Shown here: one piece after another, positions 1 through 5,790 of the stretch | Layout of the letters: every line of letters begins with the position of its first letter | Position numbering within the stretch: the stretch's first letter is position 1 | Assembly: GCA_044464175.1 (NCBI GenBank) | Contig: JBIQLO010000054.1 | Location: forward strand, 1-20,248 | Source of the DNA: JBIQLO01 sp044464175 | Lineage (GTDB): Bacteria; Planctomycetota; Phycisphaerae; Tepidisphaerales; Tepidisphaeraceae | Reading direction: 5' to 3' | DNA length: 20,248 nt | Program-made: the position numbers and the translations under genes | The notes under the pieces: model-generated | Told to the model about the DNA's origin: nothing | Database searches by the model: none | What the model saw: only the letters and a program-made list of their open reading frames with translations

Positions 1-1
1 C

Positions 2-460
2 CGCCTGGCCATGAGCGGCCACCAGCTGAAAATCCGCCTCCACGACGCCGCCACCGGCCGCCGGGCCAAGCCCGCCGGCGTCAGCGGGGCGGCCCTCTTC
101 AGCTTCGTCGGCCCCACCCCCCCGGCCGACCTGGCCCAGTGGACCTACCGCCGGAACACCGGCCGCACCACCGCGACCATCGACTTCGACCTGGCCCTGA
201 GCCCCGGCACCCAGGTCTGGGTCAGCGCCTACTGGGTCAACCCCCGCGGCCAGCCCGGCCCCAGCGCCCAGCCCCTGGGCGCCCTGATCCAGTTCGGATC
301 CCCCGCCGTCGGCACACCTGCGGTGAGCACACCTGCGGTGGGCACGCCTGCGGTGGGCACGCCTGCGGCGAGCACGTCTGCGGTGGGCATGCCTGCGGCG
401 GGCGGCGCGGAACAATCCGCCGGCGCTGAGACCCGCACGCCACTGCGCAAGGCGGCGTAG
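2..460 (+). CDS. C-terminal part of an uncharacterised protein with a fibronectin-like domain (5' end outside window)
   Basis: The frame is open from base 2 to a TAG at 458-460, so this is probably the 3' end of a longer gene. An ATG at 11 exists, but no ribosome site can be judged in the 10 bases before it. The visible part (about 150 residues) holds one beta-rich domain of roughly 95 residues with the pattern RAKPAGV, then PADL, then PGTQVWVSAYWVNPRGQPGP, ending in a strand with LIQFG. I recognise this layout from uncharacterised planctomycete proteins in which an N-terminal helical part precedes a fibronectin type III-like domain (memory, not a search). After it comes a tail built from a PAVGT-type five-residue repeat encoded by a 15-bp tandem repeat, then an Arg/Lys-containing end. 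No catalytic residues are visible, and function is unknown. Third codon positions are strongly C-rich. Confidence 0.6.
   Translation, partial: RLAMSGHQLKIRLHDAATGRRAKPAGVSGAALFSFVGPTPPADLAQWTYRRNTGRTTATIDFDLALSPGTQVWVSAYWVNPRGQPGPSAQPLGALIQFGSPAVGTPAVSTPAVGTPAVGTPAASTSAVGMPAAGGAEQSAGAETRTPLRKAA
296..400 (+). repeat. 15-bp tandem repeat (about 7 units) inside the first gene
   Basis: Units of 15 bp begin at 311, 326, 341, 356, 371 and 386 and follow the pattern GGCACGCCTGCGGTG with substitutions at a few sites. A degenerate first unit lies at 296-310. Each unit encodes the pentapeptide G/S-T/S/M-P/S-A-V/A, so repeat length keeps the reading frame. Units 3 and 4 differ by a single base, which suggests recent duplication. 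It is a coding minisatellite and not a CRISPR, because there are no spacers. Confidence 0.85.
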
Positions 461-471
461 GGAACCGTGAA

Positions 472-538
472 CCCTCAAGCCAGGAGGCATGAGGCGCAAC
501 CCCCCGCGGGGCCGCTTCATGCCTTCATGGCTTGAGGG
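472..538. terminator. Long three-tier hairpin downstream of the first gene (possible terminator, no U-tract)
   Basis: Starting 11 bases after the stop codon, CCCTCAAGCCA (472-482) pairs perfectly with TGGCTTGAGGG (528-538). After a small asymmetric internal loop, GGCATGA (486-492) pairs with TCATGCC (517-523). The apical part holds the self-complementary CCCCGCGGGG (502-511). No run of T follows on either strand, so it is not a textbook intrinsic terminator. It could act as a U-less terminator, an mRNA 3' protector, or be a dispersed repeat. It resembles the hairpin at 5103-5172 in architecture but not in sequence. Confidence 0.5.
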
Positions 539-602
539 CCTTGCGCTGCCCCGCGCCCGGCCGCAGCGCGGCATCCGGGAAAAAAATCCGCGCCCGATCG
601 GT

Positions 603-608
603 TATACT
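603..608 (+). promoter_or_regulatory. -10-like box TATACT just upstream of the small membrane protein gene
   Basis: TATACT (603-608) lies 10 nt before the ATG at 619. Transcription would then begin about 614-616, leaving a leader of only a few bases. No Shine-Dalgarno sequence is visible and the -35 region (A-rich near 580-587) is poor. It is one of several similar arrangements in the window. Confidence 0.4.
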
Positions 609-618
609 CTCCCGCGCC

Positions 619-843
619 ATGAACGATGCCCCGCCCCTCTTCGATTTTGCCTTTTTCATCCGCCTCCTCCTCGGCGCGGCGGTCGGGGGGCTGCTGGGGT
701 GGGGAATCACCTTTTTCTTCGGCGCCCCCTGGCTCCTGATCGCCGTGCCCGCCCTGATCTTTGGCCTCCTGTCCGCCTTCTTCGGCGATGACTTCTGGCG
801 TCCCCTGGGCTCAATTCTGGCCGAGCTGATTTTTTGGTGGTGA
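619..843 (+). CDS. Small membrane protein, unknown function (74 aa)
   Basis: This 74-residue protein is almost entirely hydrophobic. A charged N-terminus (MNDAPPLFDF) leads into two predicted membrane helices, about residues 11-33 (glycine-rich, RLLLGAAVGGLLGWGITFFF) and 36-53, followed by a conserved-looking FGDDFWRPLG stretch and a hydrophobic end. I chose the ATG at 619, not upstream alternatives, because it follows a -10-like TATACT and starts right before the first helix. The last 33 bases overlap, tail to tail, the 3' end of the MFS transporter on the other strand. Small two-helix proteins with a GDxFW motif after the second helix are common in bacteria, but no function is known to me. 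C-rich third positions match the neighbouring plus-strand genes and support it being coding. Confidence 0.65.
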   Translation: MNDAPPLFDFAFFIRLLLGAAVGGLLGWGITFFFGAPWLLIAVPALIFGLLSAFFGDDFWRPLGSILAELIFWW

Positions 844-2145
844 GTCTCGGGGGGGCAAGACGACGGGAAAACCCTGCGCCTCGTCCAGCCGGTGCGGGGC
901 CCGCTCGGTGTCGCGCCCCAGGTAGGGCGCCCCGGCCATCCAGATCACCCCCCCCACCAGCATCATGACCGACACCGCCGCGAACCCCACGTTCATCCCC
1001 CACCGGTCGCTCATCCACCCGATCAAGGGGGGCGAGATCGCATCCCCCAGGGCGTGGATGATGAAGATGTTGATCGCAAATCCCGTCGCCCGCATCGCCG
1101 GGTGCGTCACGTTGGCCAGGGCCGTGTTGCTCGGGCCGGTGTTGAAAAAGAGGCAGAAGACCGCCACGAAGATGATCCCCCAGGCCCAGGGAAACGGCGT
1201 CCACAACACCGCCAGAAACAGCGGAAACCCCGCCAGCATCCCCCCGCCCGAGACCAGGAAATACGACCCGCTGAAGCGCCCCCGCAGCTTGTCCCCCGCC
1301 CACCCGCCGGCCAGCGTCCCGGCCAGCCCCGCCACCACCGCGATCCCCCCGAAGATCGTGTTCACGGAGGCGATCGAGCCCCAATGCCGGTATTTGAGCA
1401 CGTAGGTCGGCATCCAGTAGGCCACCCCCCCGATGGCGAAGGTCATCGCCGTCATCGCCAGCGTGTTGAGCACGTAGGAGGGGGTTTGCCCCAGCATCAG
1501 GTAATCCCGCGCGCGCACCGGCCGCTCCTGGGCCGCCCCCTCGCTCCCCCCCCGCGGCGGGTCCTTCATGAAAAAGGACCAGACCCCCAATAAAATCCCC
1601 GGCGGCACCACCAGGAAAAAGGCCCAGTGCCAGCTCCAGTACCGCGCCACCACCCCCCCCAGCACGTACCCCAGCGCGCTGCCCACGGGGATCGCCATGT
1701 AAAACCAGCTCAGCACCCGCCCGCGCGAGGCGACGGGGTAATAATCCGACAGCGCCGTCGGCGCGATCGGCCCGTAGGCCGCCTCCCCGATCCCCACGAA
1801 CAGCCGCGTCAACAGCAGGAAGACAAACCCCTGGGCCAGCCCCGAGGCCCCGCTGGCCACGCTCCAGATCAGCACCCCCACCCCCACCAGCAGCCAGCGC
1901 GAAAAGCGGTCGGCCAGCCACCCGAACAGGGGCGAGGTGACCATGTAGCTCAGCAGGAACGCCGTCGCCAGCCACCCGGCCCTCTCATCGCTCAGGTGGA
2001 AATCGTGCTGGATCTTGGGCACCACCGCCGCCAGCACCTGCCGGTCGATGTAGTTGAACAGGTTGATCCCCAGCAGCAGCGCCAGCGCCGCCCGGGCGCC
2101 GGGCGCGGCCGAGGCCCTGGGAGATTCAAAGCGCGTCACCGGCAT
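811..2145 (-). CDS. Major facilitator superfamily transporter, spinster-like
   Basis: This is a 444-residue integral membrane transporter with about 12 predicted helices. The N-terminal FNYIDRQ (residues 30-36, in helix 1) is typical of the spinster-like MFS group. The MFS loop 2-3 motif appears as GWLADRFSRW (75-84), and a GIGEAAYGPIAPTALSDYYP stretch follows in helices 4-5. Members are usually predicted to move lipids, sugars or organic anions by proton coupling, and the substrate here cannot be read from sequence. The frame extends to 2217, but I place the start at the ATG at 2143-2145. GTGGAGG lies just upstream on the minus strand, and the extra 24 residues look unlike a transporter N-terminus. 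A -10-like TATTTT (plus-strand 2174-2179) may drive it. The gene is divergent from the sulfite reductase gene, overlaps the small membrane protein gene at its 3' end, and uses G-ending codons, opposite to the plus-strand genes nearby. Confidence 0.88.
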   Translation of the reverse strand: MPVTRFESPRASAAPGARAALALLLGINLFNYIDRQVLAAVVPKIQHDFHLSDERAGWLATAFLLSYMVTSPLFGWLADRFSRWLLVGVGVLIWSVASGASGLAQGFVFLLLTRLFVGIGEAAYGPIAPTALSDYYPVASRGRVLSWFYMAIPVGSALGYVLGGVVARYWSWHWAFFLVVPPGILLGVWSFFMKDPPRGGSEGAAQERPVRARDYLMLGQTPSYVLNTLAMTAMTFAIGGVAYWMPTYVLKYRHWGSIASVNTIFGGIAVVAGLAGTLAGGWAGDKLRGRFSGSYFLVSGGGMLAGFPLFLAVLWTPFPWAWGIIFVAVFCLFFNTGPSNTALANVTHPAMRATGFAINIFIIHALGDAISPPLIGWMSDRWGMNVGFAAVSVMMLVGGVIWMAGAPYLGRDTERAPHRLDEAQGFPVVLPPRDSPPKNQLGQN

Positions 2146-2476
2146 CAGCCTCCACGGTACGGACCGCGTGAACAAAATACAAAAAAGAGCCCCCCCGCGG
2201 CGAGCCCCTTTGCCCATTCGCCCGGGAGAAAGCCGGAAAAATCTTTTTCTCTCTCTCGATTTTCATTCACAAGCCGGCACCAGGGCCGGATTTATGAATT
2301 TCCTACCTAATTGGTCGCTTTTGTTGACTTTTCCCCTTTTTCTCTGCTATTCTATAGTCATCGTCGAGGCAACCGCGCTGGCGGCTGTCCGGCGCCGGCA
2401 CGCCGGCCAGTGGCATCGGGCGGTTGTTACGCCCGCCAGGGGGCCGGCCCCGCCCAGGCATCAAGGAGCTGATCCA
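2146..2476. other. Divergent intergenic region and structured 5' leader of the sulfite reductase gene
   Basis: These 331 bases separate two divergent genes. The left part carries the MFS ribosome site and a -10-like element. The middle (2291-2360) is T-rich and much lower in GC than the rest of the window, as expected for promoters. The right part (about 2360-2476) would be the transcribed leader of the sulfite reductase mRNA. It contains a perfect hairpin CCGGCG-CCGGCA-CGCCGG (2389-2406) and a second stem with two alternative pairings, GGGCG (2418-2422) with CGCCC (2430-2434) or GGCGG (2419-2423) with CCGCC (2433-2437). I could not match it to a known SAM or other riboswitch. The open frame upstream of 2477 is read through here by chance. 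Confidence 0.5.
2324..2353 (+). promoter_or_regulatory. Probable sigma-70-type promoter of the sulfite reductase-cysH operon
   Basis: TTGACT (2324-2329) and TATTCT (2348-2353) are spaced by 18 bases in the AT-richest stretch of the region. TTGACT matches the -35 consensus at five of six positions and TATTCT matches the -10 at four of six. Predicted transcription start is near 2360, giving a leader of about 117 nt. A second -10-like TATAGT (2353-2358) overlaps but is spaced too far from the -35 box. Confidence 0.5.
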
Positions 2477-4144
2477 ATGAGTGTAAATCCCGCCGCAACG
2501 ACCGCCAAGCCCGCCCCGGCCGAGCTGGAAATCCCGACCTGGGAGCAGGTCCTCAAGCGCAACACCATCGAGCGCCTCAAGCACGAGCGCGCCCCGATCG
2601 AGATCATCAACGACATCCCCCGCCTGATCGACATCGGCTATGAGGCCGTCCCCGAGGAGGACATCGTCCGCCTCCAGTGGTGGGGCCTCTACCACGACAA
2701 ACCCAAGACCGGCGGCTTCATGCTCCGCGTGAAGATCGCCGGCGGGCTGCTGACCGCGCCCCAGCTTCGGGTCATCGGGCAGATCGCCAACAAGCACGGC
2801 CAGGGGCACGGGGAAATCACCACCCGCCAGGACATCCAGCTCCACTCCATCCGCCTGGAGAGCCTGCCGGATGTCTACCAAACCCTCAAAGACGCCGGAC
2901 TGACCACCGCCGGCGGGTGCGGCGACGTGCTGCGCAACATCACCAGCTGCCCGGTTTCCGGGCTGGAGCCGCAGGAGGCCTTTGACGTGCGCCCGGTGCT
3001 GCAGGAGGTGGCCGACTACTTCTACGGCAACCCGACCTACGCCAACCTCCCGCGCAAACACAAGTACACCATCAGCGCCTGCCCCCACCAGTGCAACGCC
3101 CCGGAGATCAACTGCGTGGGCCTGATCGGCGCTGTGAAGGAGGGGCGCGAAGGATTCGCCATCACCATCGGCGGCGGCCTCTCGGCCCAGCCGCGCCTCG
3201 CCCGCGACATGGACGTCTTCGTCCCCAAGGAAGAGGCCCGCCAGGTGCTGGAGGCGATCACCGGCGCCTGGCTGGAGAACCTCCGCTATCGCCGCAGCCG
3301 CGCCAAGGCCCGCTTCAAGTTCATGGTCGATGACTACGGCCCCGACGCTATCCGCGAGATGGTCGAGGCCAAGCTGGGGCGCAAGCTCGAGCGCCTCCCC
3401 GCCCCGCACCCCGTGGGCCACACCTCCCACCTGGGCGTCAACCGCCAGAAGCAGGAGGGGCTCTCCTACATCGGCTTCCCCGTGAAGATGGGGTGGATCA
3501 ACGGCGACGACATGCAGGCCATCGCCGAGGTGGCCGAGGCCGTCGGCGGCGATGTGCGCCTGACGCAGCAGCAGAACTTCATCATCGCCAACGTGCCCAA
3601 CGAGCGCGTCGATGAGGTCGTCGAGCGCATCGGAAAGATCGGCTTCTCCCTCAAGACCAACGCCCTCTACGGCAACTCCATCGCCTGCACGGGCGAGCCG
3701 TTCTGCAACTACGCCGTGACGCTGACCAAGGACAAGCTCAAGGAGATTCTGGCCGCCCTGGATGAGCGCTTCGGCGACCGGATCAGCCACCTGCGCATCC
3801 ACCTGGACGGCTGCCCCCACGCCTGCGCCCAGCACTTCACCGGCGACATCAACCTCACCGGCACGACGGTGCGCCTGGGCGGCGGCGGCAAGATGGAAGG
3901 GTACGACATTCTCCTCCGCGGCGGCGTGGGCGCCAAAAAGGCGATCGCCCGCCCGGTCTTCCGCCGGGTGCGCACGGATGAAGTGATCGGCTACCTCGAG
4001 CGCCTGATCGCCGCCTGGCTCGACGCCAGGGAACAGGCCGAGCTGGAGGACCGGGATCTCTCCTTCCGCGACTTCTGCGATGAACGCACCGACGAGCAGT
4101 TGCAGACGATCGTCACCGGCGAACTGGAGACGGTTCCGGCCTGA
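2477..4144 (+). CDS. Assimilatory sulfite (or nitrite/sulfite) reductase, siroheme/[4Fe-4S] subunit
   Basis: This cytoplasmic enzyme of 555 residues reduces sulfite to sulfide with six electrons, probably from ferredoxin because no flavoprotein subunit is encoded nearby. It shows the two-fold repeat of this family. The first half has ITTRQDIQLH (114-123) and GGCGDVLRNITSCP (146-159). The second half has RLTQQQNFII (361-370) and the [4Fe-4S]-siroheme ligands C404-x5-C410 (CTGEPFC) and C446-x3-C450 (CPHAC). The ATG at 2477 is preceded by AAGGAG (2463-2468) with 8-nt spacing, so the longer in-frame extension from 2054 is rejected. It is followed by cysH after 93 bases, probably one operon. Sequence alone does not separate ferredoxin-nitrite from ferredoxin-sulfite reductases (NirA versus Sir). 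The adjacent APS reductase and the nearby sat argue for sulfite as substrate. Confidence 0.88.
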   Translation: MSVNPAATTAKPAPAELEIPTWEQVLKRNTIERLKHERAPIEIINDIPRLIDIGYEAVPEEDIVRLQWWGLYHDKPKTGGFMLRVKIAGGLLTAPQLRVIGQIANKHGQGHGEITTRQDIQLHSIRLESLPDVYQTLKDAGLTTAGGCGDVLRNITSCPVSGLEPQEAFDVRPVLQEVADYFYGNPTYANLPRKHKYTISACPHQCNAPEINCVGLIGAVKEGREGFAITIGGGLSAQPRLARDMDVFVPKEEARQVLEAITGAWLENLRYRRSRAKARFKFMVDDYGPDAIREMVEAKLGRKLERLPAPHPVGHTSHLGVNRQKQEGLSYIGFPVKMGWINGDDMQAIAEVAEAVGGDVRLTQQQNFIIANVPNERVDEVVERIGKIGFSLKTNALYGNSIACTGEPFCNYAVTLTKDKLKEILAALDERFGDRISHLRIHLDGCPHACAQHFTGDINLTGTTVRLGGGGKMEGYDILLRGGVGAKKAIARPVFRRVRTDEVIGYLERLIAAWLDAREQAELEDRDLSFRDFCDERTDEQLQTIVTGELETVPA

Positions 4145-4154
4145 GAAATCCGGG

Positions 4155-4177
4155 GGGCGGGGTCGCTGAGCCCGCCC
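4155..4177 (+). other. GC-rich hairpin between the sulfite reductase gene and cysH
   Basis: GGGCGGG (4155-4161) pairs with CCCGCCC (4171-4177) around a 9-nt loop, 10 bases after the sulfite reductase stop. No U-tract follows, only an A-rich stretch. It may stabilise the upstream message or cause partial termination, setting different levels of the two proteins. This is inference from sequence only. Confidence 0.35.
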
Positions 4178-4237
4178 GCAACGGCAGATAAAAACTAATT
4201 ACCGGGCAACGCCAAAGCGTCCCAAGAAAGCAAACCC

Positions 4238-5077
4238 ATGAGCAACGCAACACAGAGCGCGCCATCAGTCGCGCCTTCGGATGAACGGATCATTTTTGAC
4301 GAACTGGACCTGGGCGAAATCGCCCTCGACCTGGATGACAAGGAGCCGCAGGATGTCATCACCTGGGCCCTGGAGACCTTCGGCGAGCGCCTGGCTTTCG
4401 TCACCTCCTTCCAGTCCGACGGCATGGCCATTCTCGACATGGCCTACAAGCTCAAGCCGGACATCCGCGTCATCTCCGTGGACACCGGCCGCCTCCAGCC
4501 CGAGACATACGACTACATCGAGCAGGTGAAGAACCACTATCCCGACATCCGCCTGGAGCTGCATACGCCCGACCACCGCGAGCTGGAGCCGCTGGTCGCC
4601 CGCCACGGCATCAATCTCTTCCGCCAGGATGTCCCCAAGCGCCTCCTCTGCTGCCACGTGCGCAAGGTGCGCCCCCTCCTGCGGGCGCTCAACGGACTGG
4701 ATGCCTGGGTCACCGGCCTGCGCCGCGACCAATGGGCCTCCCGCTCCAACATCCGCAAGTGCGAGATCGACCACGACCACCACGGCATCGTCAAGGTGAA
4801 CCCCCTGGCCGACTGGATGGAAGACGACGTCTGGGATTACCTCAAGGCCAACGGCGTCCCCACGCACCCGCTGTATGAAAAGGGATACACCAGCATCGGC
4901 TGCGCCCCGTGCACCCGCCCCATCAAGCCGGGCGAGGACGCCCGCGCCGGACGCTGGTGGTGGGAAAAGAACGCCCCCAAGGAGTGCGGCATCCACTGCC
5001 CGATCGAAACCGGCGGCTTCGAGCACGAAGTCCACGCCATCCTCGGCGACGAGCACGAAGGCGGCGAGGGCATTTAA
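4238..5077 (+). CDS. cysH: Adenylylsulfate (APS) reductase, thioredoxin-dependent, [4Fe-4S] type
   Basis: This 279-residue member of the CysH family reduces adenylylsulfate to sulfite and AMP in assimilatory sulfate reduction. Key residues are visible: a PP-loop region SFQSDGMAILDMA (57-69), TGLRRDQWASR (159-169), the iron-sulfur cysteine pairs C138-C139 (CCHVRK) and C222-x2-C225 (GCAPC), and the catalytic ECGIHC (249-254) near the C-terminus. The CC/CxxC set binds a [4Fe-4S] cluster. It marks enzymes that accept APS and is missing in PAPS-specific enzymes such as that of E. coli. The N-terminal 30 or so residues are acidic and variable. The ATG at 4238 has only a weak purine-rich AAGAAAG at 4224-4230 upstream, consistent with translation within an operon. 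It lies 93 bases after the sulfite reductase gene, and no APS kinase is present. Confidence 0.92.
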   Translation: MSNATQSAPSVAPSDERIIFDELDLGEIALDLDDKEPQDVITWALETFGERLAFVTSFQSDGMAILDMAYKLKPDIRVISVDTGRLQPETYDYIEQVKNHYPDIRLELHTPDHRELEPLVARHGINLFRQDVPKRLLCCHVRKVRPLLRALNGLDAWVTGLRRDQWASRSNIRKCEIDHDHHGIVKVNPLADWMEDDVWDYLKANGVPTHPLYEKGYTSIGCAPCTRPIKPGEDARAGRWWWEKNAPKECGIHCPIETGGFEHEVHAILGDEHEGGEGI

Positions 5078-5102
5078 TCAACTCGCCGTGTGAATCGAGG
5101 CG

Positions 5103-5172
5103 TCGGAGCCGCGACCGGCAGGCGGCGGATTGGCCCGGAGGGGCCTCCGCCTGCTTAAGTTCGCGGCTCCGA
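5103..5172. terminator. Long three-tier hairpin downstream of cysH (possible terminator, no U-tract)
   Basis: TCGGAGCCGCGA (5103-5114) pairs perfectly with TCGCGGCTCCGA (5161-5172). GCAGGCGG (5118-5125) pairs with CCGCCTGC (5147-5154), and GGCC (5132-5135) can pair with GGCC (5142-5145) at the tip. It starts 26 bases after the cysH stop and ends 46 bases before the next start codon. There is no T-run. It may end the sulfite reductase-cysH transcript or form a leader structure for the next gene. Confidence 0.5.
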
Positions 5173-5218
5173 TCCTCTGGCCCAAAGTCCACAGGCGCTC
5201 ATGACGGAGGATCCACCC

Positions 5219-5674
5219 ATGGACCAACCCCTCTCCCTGGAATCTCAGGAACAATCCCTCCTCACCGAGGAACTGGCCGCGCTGAGCGAGGCATTGCCGC
5301 CGGAGCGCCGCGCCCCGTACCAGGCGCTGGCCCAGGCCGCCGCCGCCGGCGCGATTCCGCCGGAGCAGATCAAGCTCCTGGAATCGGTGCTGGAGCTGCT
5401 GCTGGGCAGCGGACGCGTGCGCCATGCCCACCGTGCCGAGGGGGAACGCCTTCTTCAGGCCCTTTATAAGCGCACCCCCCGCGGGCAGGCGACCGAGCAG
5501 GAACTGGCCCAGGTCAACCAGGGCCTGGCCGCCCTGGCCGGCCACCGCATCAGCGGCATCCGCGCCAGCTCCCGCATTCCCGGCCATTACACCCTCATGA
5601 TCGACAGCGAGACCCTCCACCTCGAACTGGTTGCCGACGCCCGCGGCCTGCGCATCGAAAAGGCGGCGGTGTAG
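5219..5674 (+). CDS. Conserved-looking protein of unknown function (151 aa)
   Basis: The frame opens at an ATG at 5201, but GGAGG at 5206-5210 sits 8 bases before an in-frame ATG at 5219, so 5219 is the better start. The protein is 151 residues long with no signal peptide or membrane helix, so it is probably cytoplasmic. The first half is helical, with Glu/Leu/Ala-rich stretches and IPPEQIKLLESVLELLLGSG around residues 52-71. The second half, after a helical linker, looks like a small alpha/beta or beta domain ending in GHYTLMIDSETLHLELVADARGLRIEKA. I do not recognise a family. It follows the hairpin at 5103-5172, suggesting a transcription unit separate from cysH, and faces the C45-family lipoprotein gene tail to tail. 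C-rich third positions support real coding. Confidence 0.7.
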   Translation: MDQPLSLESQEQSLLTEELAALSEALPPERRAPYQALAQAAAAGAIPPEQIKLLESVLELLLGSGRVRHAHRAEGERLLQALYKRTPRGQATEQELAQVNQGLAALAGHRISGIRASSRIPGHYTLMIDSETLHLELVADARGLRIEKAAV

Positions 5675-5708
5675 TCCCACCCTTCGCTTCAGATTCAACG
5701 AGCCGCGC

Positions 5709-5743
5709 ACGAAATAAGCGGCCGGCCGCCCGACCGCTTTCGT
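5709..5743. terminator. Weak bidirectional terminator-like hairpin between convergent genes
   Basis: ACGAAA (5709-5714) pairs with TTTCGT (5738-5743), and GCGG (5718-5721) pairs with CCGC (5734-5737), with a TAA bulge on the left arm. It lies in the 116-nt gap between two convergent genes, where a shared terminator would be expected. The T-tract is short and interrupted. Confidence 0.35.
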
Positions 5744-5790
5744 TCATGCACGACTCCGGCAAGCGCTGCAACCGCCCGGGGCATCCCCCG

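Noticed and set aside
296..400. CRISPR-like array
   Set aside because: The units are contiguous 15-mers without spacers and lie inside a coding frame.
139..429. Alternative frame with CGGH-type Cys/His repeats over the tandem repeat, suggestive of a metal-binding protein
   Set aside because: It is the +1 shifted reading of the 15-bp repeat. The other frame has domain-like sequence before the repeat and typical C-rich third positions; this frame has only Arg/Pro-rich sequence before it.
707..1975. 422-residue minus-strand frame overlapping the MFS gene
   Set aside because: Gly/Ala/Arg-rich shadow frame produced by high GC; the MFS frame has clear transporter motifs on the same strand in another frame.
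2054..2476. N-terminal extension of the sulfite reductase
   Set aside because: The extension crosses a T-rich promoter region and the leader hairpins; the ATG at 2477 has a good SD and family-like length.
2303..3835. 510-residue antisense frame over the sulfite reductase gene
   Set aside because: Low-complexity Val/Ala/Gly/Asp-rich translation typical of the complement of a GC-rich gene; no motifs and no ribosome site.
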